The notes under the pieces were generated by a model. It was not told the DNA's origin, made no database searches, and was given only the letters and a program-made list of their open reading frames with translations. Shown piece by piece: positions 27,082 through 36,383 of a stretch of DNA of 64,000 nt. The translations under genes and the position numbers were made by a program. Within the stretch, counting starts at the first letter, position 1. The number at the start of each line of letters is the position of its first letter. Source of the DNA: Gynuella sunshinyii YC6258 (GTDB taxonomy: Bacteria; Pseudomonadota; Gammaproteobacteria; Pseudomonadales; Natronospirillaceae); contig NZ_CP007142.1 of the NCBI RefSeq assembly GCF_000940805.1, forward strand, positions 1,092,593 to 1,156,592, in the 5' to 3' direction.

Positions 27082-28137
27082 TCACACTCTGAAGAGCTGT
27101 TTAACCCACCGGCGCATCCGGGTTTCGTAGTAGTAATACAACCCCAGACTGAGCAGTAAGCTGATGCCCAGCACCAGCGCGGCATGAATCAGTTCGCCGC
27201 TGGTGCCATAAAACAGCTGATAACGGTCGGTCAGGTATTGCAGGTACTGCGCCACCAGATAGTGCACCAGATACAGTGAAAAACTCACTTCGCCGAGTAT
27301 GATCAGCACCCGGCCGGAGATTGCGCGTGATAACGTGCCGCTGGAAAAACTGAACGCCAGAATCAACAGCGCCATGGGTAGCAGATAATACAGGTCGTAA
27401 CGCAAGGTCTGTGGGATCTTGCCTTTGAGCGCAAAGAACACCGCCAGCAGCAGTACCGCGCCAACCTGCATCAGGGTTGCCTGGGTCGGCTTTATCTGCC
27501 CGACCATGCGGCAATACAGCCGGTACAGTAACATCCCGGTACAGAAATCCATTAACCGGGAGACCGGAAACACATACATCCAGAAATGCCGGTTCGCGTC
27601 ATCGAAAAGCGGCGACAGCAGTATTCCCTGCCAGCCCAGGCACAACAACCATAACCCCAGCAACAGGCGGTTTTTCAACAGGATCAGCAATGGGAACAAG
27701 GCATAAAAGAAAATCTCCGACGACAAACTCCAGGCCGGCAGATTGATGGAAAAATGCACATCGCGGGCCGGTGAAAAGCCCTGTAACAGCAGTGCGTTCA
27801 GCCCATACGCCAGCGCAGACGTGTGTTCGTCGATCAGCATCAGCCAGGGAATGGCCAACAACAGCGTCAGCAGATGCAGGGGATAGATCCGCGCCACTCT
27901 GGCGACATAAAACGCCTTCAGGCCATGATCCTTATGCAATCGCTGCTGATAGGAATAACTGAGAATAAAGCCCGACAAGATAAAGAAAAACGTGACGCCG
28001 ATATAGCCTTCCCAGAATACCTTGCTGTACAGCGTCCTCAACAATGTCGAGCCGCTGTCGCCGAAAAAGCGCAGGTGACTGAATAACACCGCACAGGCGG
28101 CAAAAAAACGCAATGACGTTAATGCATCAATTTTCAC
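27082..28137 (-). CDS. Acyltransferase family 3 membrane protein (OafA/YrhL type)
   Basis: 351 residues, about ten hydrophobic segments. Starts with the family's KIDALTSLRFFAACAVLFSH, where the first-helix Arg and the His are the conserved active-site area, and contains YIGVTFFFILSGFILSYSY. These inner-membrane enzymes O-acylate cell-surface polysaccharides, peptidoglycan or secreted small molecules. Next gene in the same direction (MDR reductase) lies 27 bp upstream, so the two may be co-transcribed. Substrate unknown. Confidence 0.9.
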   Translation of the reverse strand: MKIDALTSLRFFAACAVLFSHLRFFGDSGSTLLRTLYSKVFWEGYIGVTFFFILSGFILSYSYQQRLHKDHGLKAFYVARVARIYPLHLLTLLLAIPWLMLIDEHTSALAYGLNALLLQGFSPARDVHFSINLPAWSLSSEIFFYALFPLLILLKNRLLLGLWLLCLGWQGILLSPLFDDANRHFWMYVFPVSRLMDFCTGMLLYRLYCRMVGQIKPTQATLMQVGAVLLLAVFFALKGKIPQTLRYDLYYLLPMALLILAFSFSSGTLSRAISGRVLIILGEVSFSLYLVHYLVAQYLQYLTDRYQLFYGTSGELIHAALVLGISLLLSLGLYYYYETRMRRWVKQLFRV

Positions 28138-28164
28138 AACAGATTCCTTGGTGAATAACGGGGA

Positions 28165-29151
28165 TCACATCAGATCCAACAATACCTTGCCGTCCCGGTC
28201 CGGATCTTCGATCCGTTTGAACGCCTCGTGAATATCAGCCAGTGCGAACACCGAGTCAATATCGCTGCTCACCGTACCGGCCAGCATTAATGGCTCCAGT
28301 GTTTGAAACAGCGCATGAACACTGGATTTTTCCGCTTGATGTATCCAGTTGCGCAGCACAAACAATTCGAACCTCACTCCACTCAGTTGCAATGGCAGAT
28401 CGGCCGCCAATGGTTGTCCGGATAACAATCCATAATGAATCAAATGCCCATCAGGTTTCAGACTGCGAGCCAGTGCCATACCCACCTTGCCGCCCACCGC
28501 ATCCAGCAGCAGATCCACCGAATCCGATGGCAGTAGCTCATTAAGAGTCTTATCAAAATCCGGCTCCTCGGTGAACAACACTGCTTCCAGTGCCAGCCCT
28601 TGCAGTCGTGACAGCGACGAATGTCGCCGCAAGGTCACCACCGGCTCAATGCCGGACTGATTCAACAAGCGGATCAACATCCGGCCAATCTCCGAAGCCC
28701 CGGCACTGATCACCACCCGCATGCCCGGTTGTATCCGGGCACGCTCATGCAGCATCAGCCAGGCTGTGGCCGGATTTACATACAAGGTTGCCGCCTGTGG
28801 CAGCGTAAGTGTTTCAGAGACCGGAATGCACCACTGCGCCGGAGATCGCTTATAACTGCTCCAGTTACCCGGCAGGCCAATGGGTAACACCCGGGTACCC
28901 ACGGTGGGAGAGGTGACCCCTTCACCACAGGCCACCACCATACCAGTACCTTCATACCCAGGCTGGAACGGCAGCGCAATGCGGGAACGGTAGGCCCCGG
29001 AAATGGTAATCAGATCAGAAGGATTGATCACACTGCGCTGCATTTTGACCACCACCTCACCGGGAGCCGGTTCCGGCATGGGCTGATCAAACAGCTCCAC
29101 CACCTCGCCGGGATGACCGAATTGATGGATAATGCTGGCCGCTGCTGACAT
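28165..29151 (-). CDS. Zinc-free MDR reductase (MECR/quinone oxidoreductase type)
   Basis: 328 residues from the ATG at 29151 (AAGG 9 bases before; another in-frame ATG lies 3 codons upstream). GroES-like N-terminal half with LPFQPGYEGTGMVVACGEGV and a Rossmann half with VVISAGASEIGRMLIRL. It lacks the structural zinc cysteines of classic alcohol dehydrogenases and looks like trans-2-enoyl-CoA/ACP or quinone reductases. It diverges from the thioesterase / acyl-CoA ligase / thiolase operon only 63 bp away, so a fatty-acyl-CoA role is plausible. Confidence 0.85.
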   Translation of the reverse strand: MSAAASIIHQFGHPGEVVELFDQPMPEPAPGEVVVKMQRSVINPSDLITISGAYRSRIALPFQPGYEGTGMVVACGEGVTSPTVGTRVLPIGLPGNWSSYKRSPAQWCIPVSETLTLPQAATLYVNPATAWLMLHERARIQPGMRVVISAGASEIGRMLIRLLNQSGIEPVVTLRRHSSLSRLQGLALEAVLFTEEPDFDKTLNELLPSDSVDLLLDAVGGKVGMALARSLKPDGHLIHYGLLSGQPLAADLPLQLSGVRFELFVLRNWIHQAEKSSVHALFQTLEPLMLAGTVSSDIDSVFALADIHEAFKRIEDPDRDGKVLLDLM

Positions 29152-29214
29152 CTCAAACATCCTTTAATAAAAAGCAGCGGGATTGTAGCGTGTTCTCAAC
29201 GGGAAAGGTGACCG

Positions 29215-29643
29215 GTGACCGATATTCAACAGCAGGCCGCGTGGACGGTGCGAATTCCATTTCATGATGTGGACATGCACGGCCATGTGCACAACAGCGT
29301 TTATTTTCCCTACTGCGAAACCGCCATCACCGAATACCTGCGCCAACAGGGCCTCAGCGAAGTCTTTTCGCCCACCGCCCATGACTACGCCTACCATGTC
29401 CACAAGGTCGAATTCACATTTCATCGACCTTCATTTTTTGAACAGCAGCTCTACTTCCACGTTCAACCGGCGAAACTGAGTCGCACCACCATTGAATTCC
29501 GGGTCAGTGTCTACGCCACCGAAGAACCCACGCCACGGGTACAGGCGCGTATCGTCTGGGTCTGTGTTCAGAATCGTCAGATCCGGGTCCAGGCCATTGC
29601 GCCAGCGGTGCGCGAGGCTCTGATACCGCTGCTGGAGTCCTGA
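29215..29643 (+). CDS. Acyl-CoA thioesterase, hotdog fold (YbgC/FadM type)
   Basis: 142 residues from a GTG with an AAAGG site upstream. The 4HBT catalytic segment FHDVDMHGHVHNSVYFPY (about residues 14-31) carries the usual Asp and the GHVHN turn. Such enzymes hydrolyse acyl-CoA thioesters. It is the first gene of a three-gene operon with an acyl-CoA ligase (2 bp downstream) and a thiolase-like protein. Confidence 0.9.
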   Translation: MTDIQQQAAWTVRIPFHDVDMHGHVHNSVYFPYCETAITEYLRQQGLSEVFSPTAHDYAYHVHKVEFTFHRPSFFEQQLYFHVQPAKLSRTTIEFRVSVYATEEPTPRVQARIVWVCVQNRQIRVQAIAPAVREALIPLLES

Positions 29644-29645
29644 AC

Positions 29646-31193
29646 GTGGCGGTATATGCACAGCTGGAACAGCACTGTCGGCGGCATCCTGACCGGATGG
29701 CCCTGACAGTGGGGCGTCAACGTCTGAACTATGGTCAGCTTTGGCGGCGCTGCCAGCAGGCGCGGGATCGAATCAACCAGCTGCCTTTGGATCGTGTCAG
29801 CAGGGATTTTGAACTGCCCGAACATGCTCGCCTGACGGCCATCTGCCTGGGCAACCATCACCGTTTTGTCGAACTGTTTCTGACGGCCTCGGCGGCCCCC
29901 AACGTGGTGGCCGTACTTGATCCGGGGTTACCGGCGGGGGTGCTGCAATCTGTACTGCAACGGCTCAAACCCGATCTGCTGATACTGCCCGAACAGCGTC
30001 ATCCGCTTTATGCGCTGGCCCGTGAGCTTGGCATTACCGTGGATTGTATGGATCACCCGGAACATGAAGTGCCTGAATCCGCCAGTCTGTCAGTTGTGCC
30101 GGTTCAATCGGCCCATCAGGATGACCAGCCCTTTCTGATCGGCCTGACCTCCGGTACGACTTCTATGCCCAAAGCCTTTATCCGCTCGCGGCGATCCTGG
30201 CGAGAAAGCCTTGAGCACAGTCAGCAGGTTTTTTCCCTGCACGCCGATATGACCACTCTGGCACCGGGCTCCATGACCCAGGGCATTGCCCTGTTTGCAT
30301 TGCTGGAAAGTCTCAATGCCGGCGCTGAATTCGTCACCGATGGTGATTTCAACGTCATCACGCTGGCCCGGCGACTGGCTGAAGGCCATATTCGCCGGCT
30401 GGTGGTCGTGCCTACCATGATTGCGGCCCTGGCGGTATACGCGCAAAACAAGCCGCTGCAGTTTCCTGCTGTTATTCAGGTGGTCAGCGCCGGTGCCAAA
30501 TTCGAGCGCCATCACTGGCAACAGTGCCAGCAACTGTTTCCGGCGGCCAACATCTTCGAATACTACGGGGCTTCAGAACTGAGTTTTGTCAGCGTGAACC
30601 CGCTGACACCGGGTAATATTGACCACGCCATCGACACCGTTGGCCATGCTTTTCCCGGTGTCGAGATCAGCATTCGCGACCAACATGGGCACGAACTGCC
30701 CGACGGCCAGAGCGGTCAGGTCTACCTGCGCAGTCCGCTGATCTGCCAGGGTTACCTCTGGCATGATGAAACAGCCACCTTCCAGCAGAATCAGTGGGGA
30801 GCGACGGTCGGCGACCTCGGCTATCTGCAAGATGGACGCCTGACCATCGTCGGCCGCGCCGGCGGCATGGTGGTCTCGCGGGGACACAACATCTACCTGA
30901 GTGAAGTGGAACGGGCGCTGAAAGCCACCGGACTCATTGCCGAAGCCGTTGTGCTTGGAATTAAAGATGCCTACGCCGGTCAGCGGCTTGTCGCCATCGT
31001 TCAACCGCTATTGGATCGGCCTTTAACCACCGACGATCTCAAACATGCCTGTCGCCCGCATATTGGCCGCCATAAAATTCCCCAGGAAATCTATCGCCTG
31101 CAACACTGGCCTCTGACCGTCAGTGGCAAAATTGCCCGTAAAACCCTCGAACTCTGGATTCAACAACACCATGCAGCCCTCCAGCGCCTCTAA
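29646..31193 (+). CDS. AMP-binding acyl-CoA synthetase (class I)
   Basis: 515 residues from a GTG 2 bp after the thioesterase stop. ANL-superfamily motifs are visible: P-loop GLTSGTTSMPKAF, YYGASELSFVS, VGDLGYLQDGRLTIVGR and the C-terminal SGKIARKTL lysine. It should activate a carboxylic acid as its acyl-AMP and then acyl-CoA. The order thioesterase-ligase-thiolase resembles the vraC/vraA/vraB-type clusters of Gram-positives. Its 3' end overlaps the thiolase start by 23 bp. Confidence 0.9.
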   Translation: MAVYAQLEQHCRRHPDRMALTVGRQRLNYGQLWRRCQQARDRINQLPLDRVSRDFELPEHARLTAICLGNHHRFVELFLTASAAPNVVAVLDPGLPAGVLQSVLQRLKPDLLILPEQRHPLYALARELGITVDCMDHPEHEVPESASLSVVPVQSAHQDDQPFLIGLTSGTTSMPKAFIRSRRSWRESLEHSQQVFSLHADMTTLAPGSMTQGIALFALLESLNAGAEFVTDGDFNVITLARRLAEGHIRRLVVVPTMIAALAVYAQNKPLQFPAVIQVVSAGAKFERHHWQQCQQLFPAANIFEYYGASELSFVSVNPLTPGNIDHAIDTVGHAFPGVEISIRDQHGHELPDGQSGQVYLRSPLICQGYLWHDETATFQQNQWGATVGDLGYLQDGRLTIVGRAGGMVVSRGHNIYLSEVERALKATGLIAEAVVLGIKDAYAGQRLVAIVQPLLDRPLTTDDLKHACRPHIGRHKIPQEIYRLQHWPLTVSGKIARKTLELWIQQHHAALQRL

Positions 31194-32364
31194 TCAAGCC
31201 GTTATCATCGCCGCCCGGCGGACCCCCATCGTCCGTGCCCATGGCCTGTTCAAGCGTATCGATGTCTGCGGTCTGCTTACCCCGTTGATTCACCAGCTCC
31301 TGGCAGACAGCGCCATGCCGGCCAGTGAAATCGACGATGTCATCATCGGCAATGCCACCGCCAGCAGTGGCAACATTGCACGCCTGGCTGCGCTCTCAGC
31401 CGGGCTGCCCATAACCGTGCCCGGTGTCACCGTGGATCGCCAGTGCGGCTCCGGGCTTGAAGCCATCATCCAGGCCTGCCGTCAGGTACAGGCCGGAGCC
31501 GGAGATGTATATCTGGCCGGTGGCGTGGAAAGTATCAGCACCGCGCCCTGGCGTATGGAACGCCCGCAAAGCGCCGATGCCCAACCCCGTTTCTTCAGCC
31601 GTGCCCGTTTTGCCCCTGACAGCATCGGTGATCCGGACATGGGTGTGGCTGCCGAAAATGTCGCTCGTCACTGTGGTGTCACGCGAGACCGACAGGATGC
31701 GCTTGCCCTGCAAAGTCATCAGCGTGCTGTCGCTGCCCAGCAACAAGGTCTCTTTGCTGGGGAGCTGGTTGCCATCAATACATCGTCAGGTGTTATTAAT
31801 ACCGATGAAGGCCCACGAGCGAGCCTTTCCAAGGCACTGCTGGCGCGCATGAAACCAGTATTCGACAGCACCGGGACCGTGACTGCCGGAAACTGTTGCC
31901 AACATAACGATGGCGCGGCGCTGGTGCTCGTGGTCAGCGCCAAGAGAGCCCAAAAAATGGGGTTGCCCGTAGCCATGAAGTTCTGTGATGCCACTGCCGC
32001 AGGTGTTGACCCAAACCTGCTCGGGCTCGGGCCGGTGCCTGCTACCCGCAAGCTGCTGCGTAGAAATCCGCATATCTCTCTGCCCGAGATCGACCTGATT
32101 GAATTCAACGAAGCCTTTGCCGCACAAGTACTGGGTGCCCTCTACAGCCTTGGCATTCCCGCTGAAAAAATCAATCGGGAGGGTGGCGCTATTGCCCTGG
32201 GTCACCCTTATGGTGCTTCCGGGGCGGTACTCGTGACCCGGCTATTCAGCCAGATGCAACGCAACGACAGCCCCGGTCAACATGGTCTGGCCACCCTCGG
32301 CATCGGCGGCGGACTTGGATTGAGCGCATTGTTTGAATACACCAGCCTGGACATACATGCGTGA
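31171..32364 (+). CDS. Thiolase family protein lacking the second active-site Cys
   Basis: 397 residues from the ATG at 31171; an upstream GTG at 31123 falls inside the conserved end of the ligase gene and is unlikely. Nucleophile Cys in VDRQCGSGLEAI, His in EFNEAFAAQVL and GHPYGASGAVL are present. The usual C-terminal CIGGGQG box reads LGIGGGLG here, so the general-base Cys is replaced by Gly. This suggests altered chemistry or a non-canonical condensing/cleaving role. Translationally coupled to the acyl-CoA ligase. Confidence 0.88.
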   Translation: MQPSSASNQAVIIAARRTPIVRAHGLFKRIDVCGLLTPLIHQLLADSAMPASEIDDVIIGNATASSGNIARLAALSAGLPITVPGVTVDRQCGSGLEAIIQACRQVQAGAGDVYLAGGVESISTAPWRMERPQSADAQPRFFSRARFAPDSIGDPDMGVAAENVARHCGVTRDRQDALALQSHQRAVAAQQQGLFAGELVAINTSSGVINTDEGPRASLSKALLARMKPVFDSTGTVTAGNCCQHNDGAALVLVVSAKRAQKMGLPVAMKFCDATAAGVDPNLLGLGPVPATRKLLRRNPHISLPEIDLIEFNEAFAAQVLGALYSLGIPAEKINREGGAIALGHPYGASGAVLVTRLFSQMQRNDSPGQHGLATLGIGGGLGLSALFEYTSLDIHA

Positions 32365-33099
32365 TCAATCCGACGTTTTGCACAAACCAAACCGTGCTTA
32401 TATAAACCCCAAAATCCCGCAGGTCTGACCGTCGCCATGATAACAGCGACACGCTATACAAACGTGCGAAAATCATAAAAATCCCGCATTTGTCCGCAAT
32501 CATCGCATCACAGTGACACAGCAGTTTTCTGTTTAAATGTTGGATAATTCAGTAGCGCTTATTTGCATTCTGTAAGCATGCTCATCCAGTATCAATTTTC
32601 TGGATCAGTAATATCCGGATGACAGATCGAAGCCGGATAGCTTAGCTGCGCTGCATAGAAAATCAGCGAACTGGTCTGAGAGAATCTTAACCTGACGAGA
32701 GAACAGCTGAACTGTACCTGGCATTAAAAACCGTAGCAGGCAGATGGCAAAAAGCTGGTTTAATACAGGTGACAGTGATCATGAAAACAATATGCTTGTT
32801 ATAGTTTTATGAACACAGCTAGAGAATTGAGAAAGTACTCAAACAAATCAACCATTTCATTTGAATGCCAGACAATTCGAAATACATGTATCACTGACTC
32901 AGAAAATCTTCAAAAATTGTGTAGTTATTGCTGACTCACGGATTTCACTCAAACGCCAACAGTCCTTCGTTTTCATAAAAAAGGCTTTCTACCCTCCTGA
33001 GCACAACAAAAATACAATGACTTTCTTGATATCAAAGAAACCACGACTAACCTGATCATATAGAAACATTATATTTTTATGCCCGGCGAGGATTTGATA
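32365..33099. other. Non-coding region
   Basis: 735 bp between the thiolase and the binding-protein gene. I see no gene with family features; a 64-codon frame at 32861-33055 has no supporting signals. A GGCGAGGAT ribosome site precedes the GTG at 33100. Confidence 0.5.
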
Positions 33100-33834
33100 G
33101 TGAAAAAGATATTTTTTTCTCTGACAGTATTTGTTTTGTTTGGTTTTCAGAATGCCAATTCGGAAACCGTCAAAGTAATGCTGGAGCCTTTTCCACCGCT
33201 GATTACCGAAGATGGCAAGGGTTTGAGTGTGGATTTTTTAAGGGAGGTCGAAAAAATATCAGACCTGAAATTTGAGATTATGATCGTCAACTACGCCAGG
33301 GCCAAAAGTGAATTGCAATCCGGTAATGTGGACTTAATTGGTCATACACCCTATGAGATGGAAGTGCCGGAATTTTATACCTATTCCCAGGAGCTGAAAT
33401 GGTCTATTAATTCACCGGCGGATCTATACTCACTGGATGCCGCGAAAATTTCTGAAGATAGCTTTAGAACATTAAAACGCATTGGCACACCAAAAGGTAA
33501 TGAAGGGGTTTTCTCTGAGATACTTGCTATTCCTGTGGGTCAGTTTGTGGGTGGCAACAGTGTGGAAAGTCTGCTAAAAATGCTGGAAAGTGGTCGGATA
33601 GATGCATTGTTGTTTGAGCGGGCCTCCGTGATGAATACGATGCAGTCACAAAGCATTCATGGAGTTTATTATCGTAACGCAGTCCATATTCCTATTGGTT
33701 TTGCCGTGCAAAAAACGGCCAAAGGCGATCAACTGAAAACAAAGCTGGAAAGCCTCTTTAAACAGGTTGATCAAGACAAAGTCTATGAGCCAGTTAACAA
33801 ATATTGGAAACTGTCCGATGAAGGTAAAATATAG
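33100..33834 (+). CDS. Periplasmic solute-binding protein, family 3-like
   Basis: 244 residues from the GTG at 33100, placed right before a clear signal peptide (KKIFFSLTVFVLFGF...NANSE) and after a good GGCGAGGAT site. The mature part matches HisJ/GlnH-type amino-acid or ligand-binding domains: FPPLITEDGKGLSVDFLREV and GGNSVESLLKMLESGRIDALLF. There are no permease or ATPase genes nearby, so it could be an orphan receptor subunit or a sensor-associated protein. It is followed within 15 bp by a MITE-like repeat. Confidence 0.82.
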   Translation: MKKIFFSLTVFVLFGFQNANSETVKVMLEPFPPLITEDGKGLSVDFLREVEKISDLKFEIMIVNYARAKSELQSGNVDLIGHTPYEMEVPEFYTYSQELKWSINSPADLYSLDAAKISEDSFRTLKRIGTPKGNEGVFSEILAIPVGQFVGGNSVESLLKMLESGRIDALLFERASVMNTMQSQSIHGVYYRNAVHIPIGFAVQKTAKGDQLKTKLESLFKQVDQDKVYEPVNKYWKLSDEGKI

Positions 33835-33848
33835 CATTCATTACCTAG

Positions 33849-33988
33849 AGGCCTGTGAAAAACACGAATAGTTTTGATGCAGGCGAGGAAGCACCACTCG
33901 CAACACCGCAGTTTACTGGGGTAAATGAGGATGTGAGACTGGGGCTGACAACGTCCTGCGCGAAAATAGTCCATTTTTCAGAGCTTCC
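33849..33988 (+). mobile_element. MITE-like repeat, copy C, with CTAG target duplication
   Basis: 140 bp with the same body as copies A and B. Left end AGGCCTGTGAAAAAC, right end (complement) GGAAGCTCTGAAAAATGG. CTAG is present at both sides (33845-33848 and 33989-33992), consistent with a 4-bp CTAR target duplication. Confidence 0.8.
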
Positions 33989-33992
33989 CTAG

Positions 33993-34596
33993 TATACGAA
34001 TGGAAAAAAAATGCTGGCTGCACCCCGTTTTAGTCCCGTCGTTTATAAATTTATATGCGCGTATGCAGCATGAGTGCTGCATAACATTTGAAACAAAACA
34101 TATTCACTTCAAATACCTTGTTTGTATGTTATAAGGCACCTCCGGTTAATGAAATTCTGGTGTTGCATGGACGCATCACCATAAACCTTCACATCGCCTG
34201 TCGCCCACCAAACAACGAATATTTCACCGGGTATTCATAAGCAACCAACCTTGATAATCAACCCGCCAGGTCAGCTGATAGATACGATAGTAACCAACCA
34301 GAAAACTTTTAAGATCATACTAATGTATGAATTTCTGATGTTGATGCGAGACCGTAAATACACTAATTTTCCACAAATGGAAGCAGTCATTTAAGGAACA
34401 GTGATGGTCCTGCCATGATCCAAATCCGTATGTGTGAGCATAACGGAACTTGATTACCCACCGCCGACACTTCCACACAAAAAGTCTGAAATGCTGATGC
34501 CCTTGTCAGCCGAAACGGTTCAGTTGCAAGCTTGCAACTCGAATTCCTGCAGTTTTTGGTAACTCTTATAGAGTGGCCACGGATTGGAATGAAGAC
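33993..34596. promoter_or_regulatory. Upstream region of the cas operon
   Basis: 604 bp without a gene ahead of cas6f, richer in A/T than the cas genes. It contains a perfect hairpin ATGCAGCA-TGAG-TGCTGCAT at 34063-34082. The promoter for the cas operon should be in this stretch; no clear -35/-10 pair was identified. Confidence 0.45.
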
Positions 34597-35163
34597 ATGG
34601 AATACTATTTTGAAATTCAGGTATTGCCTGATCCTGAGTTCAGTCAGCACATGCTGATGAACGCACTGTTCGCAAAACTACACCGCACCCTTGTCAACCT
34701 GCCCAACAACGCCATTGCCATCAGTTTCCCCAATGCCGAAGCCGGCAAAACCCGCAACGTGGGCGATGTATTGAGAATACATGGTTGCCAGGCCAACCTC
34801 ACAACCCTTGAAACCATACCGTGGCGCAAAGGTCTGGGTGAATATACCCAGGTCGGTACCATTGCCCGAGTACCCGACGTGAAAGAATTTCGCGTGATCA
34901 AACGGGTACAGAGCAAATCCAGCGCCGAACGCCTGCGCCGCCGCGCGGCCCGCCGGCACGAACTCTCCAGCCAGCAGGCCGAGACCCGTATACCCCACGA
35001 AATTGAAAAAAAACTCAGTCAGCCATTTCTGACACTCAAAAGCAGCTCCACCGGTCAACAATTTCCATTGTTCATCGACCAAAGCACCTGCTACCCAAAA
35101 CCCCAACCCGGAGACTTCTCCAAATATGGCCTGAGCCAGCGTGCGACAGTGCCGTGGTTTTAA
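34597..35163 (+). CDS. cas6f: CRISPR endoribonuclease Cas6f (Csy4)
   Basis: 188 residues from the ATG at 34597, matching the usual Csy4 length (~187) and start. Catalytic His29 is in FAKLHRTLV, the arginine-rich RNA-binding helix reads RLRRRAARRH, and the C-terminal TLKSSSTGQQFPLFI and VPWF end are typical of Csy4. It cuts I-F repeat hairpins to release crRNAs. It sits 29 bp before cmr1 as the first gene of an otherwise III-B operon, and it matches the I-F repeats of the array at 43237-44404. No csy1-csy3 or cas3 gene accompanies it. Confidence 0.93.
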   Translation: MEYYFEIQVLPDPEFSQHMLMNALFAKLHRTLVNLPNNAIAISFPNAEAGKTRNVGDVLRIHGCQANLTTLETIPWRKGLGEYTQVGTIARVPDVKEFRVIKRVQSKSSAERLRRRAARRHELSSQQAETRIPHEIEKKLSQPFLTLKSSSTGQQFPLFIDQSTCYPKPQPGDFSKYGLSQRATVPWF

Positions 35164-35192
35164 CGTATGGCTGTTAATAGAAGGAATCATTT

Positions 35193-36383
35193 ATGCCGCC
35201 AAAAGAAATAATCTGTCACTTTAAACTGGTGACGCCCTGTTTTATCAGCACAGACTCCAAAAACTGTGCCGATACTATTCCGCCAACAGCCATCAAAGGC
35301 GCATTAATGTTCTGGTGGCGAGCGCTTAACTGGCATCGTGTGTATCAAGACGCCAATAACAATACGAATAAGGCACTGCAAAAACTTCATCAAGAGGAAC
35401 GTGAAATATGGGGTGGTGCAGGATCTGACGATACACAATCGACGGTGGGTCAGAGTCGTGTGATGTTGAGGGTGGAGGGGAAATTTACCAAGAAAACCAA
35501 AAACCAAACGGGTTGGAAAGAGGGTATGACGTACCTGGCTGGACAAGGGTTAAAATCACGAGAGGAGTATTTAGAAACTACCGATTCAGCATTCAAATTA
35601 AAAGTAAGGTTGGTCAGATTATCGCCAAAATATCAAGAACAAGTAGAAAAAGCTATTTTGGTGTTTGGCCTGCTGGGTGGATTAGGGAGTCGTTCCCGTA
35701 AAGGGTTTGGCTCTGTCGCCTTGCAGGAAATTGAAGGTGCTCAGTATATAACGCTGCCAACGAATTATGATGCATTGAAAGATTTCCTTAAAGGTACAGA
35801 TGAACTACCGCCTTTTACGGCTTTTTCAAACAAAAGTAGAGTTAAGCTGCTTGATAAACGAGATAAATGCAGTGAAATTGAGGCGTTGGAATCAGTTGCT
35901 GAAAAAATTCAGGAATATCGAAGAGGAGAGGCATTTAAAGGCGATGCTCAATTGGCTGCAACAATTATTAGACGTCTGGGAAAGAAAAAAAATATCAGAC
36001 TCAATCAGAATGAACGACCTGAGAGAATATTCGAAATGCCCTATCGGGTTCAGTTTGGTCTACCTCATGGTTATTTTTTTAGAGAATTCGACGGTAAAGG
36101 AAACGGTAAATTAACGCTTGAACCATTTTTATCAAATAACCGAAAAATACAAATAAACCGTAGATCATCTCCCCTTATCATCCATATGCACCAGTTTCCA
36201 GATGATCCTGCTTTTTATCCTGTCATGGCATTACTTCCAGCCGTTTTTTTGCCTCCAAACTGTGCAATCGCTCCCAAAGGAAAAGCACACTTGATACAGA
36301 TACCGGCAAAAGTGCATCAGGATATGAAATATGAAGCGATACACACTTTGTTGGATCAAATGAAAGGTAAGGAGATACCATAG
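35193..36383 (+). CDS. cmr1: Cmr1, type III-B RAMP protein
   Basis: 396 residues. N-terminal RAMP strand FKLVTPCFISTDSK and the Cmr1 signature PPTAIKGALMFWWRALNW (about residues 30-47); a second glycine-rich loop GLLGGLGSRSRKGFGSV at about 163-179 is typical of RAMPs. Cmr1 caps the 3' end of the Cmr complex near the crRNA terminus. A clear AGAAGGAA site precedes the ATG. Stop and next start overlap by 1 base. Confidence 0.93.
   Translation: MPPKEIICHFKLVTPCFISTDSKNCADTIPPTAIKGALMFWWRALNWHRVYQDANNNTNKALQKLHQEEREIWGGAGSDDTQSTVGQSRVMLRVEGKFTKKTKNQTGWKEGMTYLAGQGLKSREEYLETTDSAFKLKVRLVRLSPKYQEQVEKAILVFGLLGGLGSRSRKGFGSVALQEIEGAQYITLPTNYDALKDFLKGTDELPPFTAFSNKSRVKLLDKRDKCSEIEALESVAEKIQEYRRGEAFKGDAQLAATIIRRLGKKKNIRLNQNERPERIFEMPYRVQFGLPHGYFFREFDGKGNGKLTLEPFLSNNRKIQINRRSSPLIIHMHQFPDDPAFYPVMALLPAVFLPPNCAIAPKGKAHLIQIPAKVHQDMKYEAIHTLLDQMKGKEIP

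Noticed and set aside
32861-33055. 64-codon plus-strand frame in the 32365-33099 gap
   Set aside because: No ribosome site, family or composition signal.
34597-35163. Part of a type I-F interference operon
   Set aside because: cas6f is followed by cmr1, not preceded by csy1-csy3; none of the I-F effector genes occur in the window.
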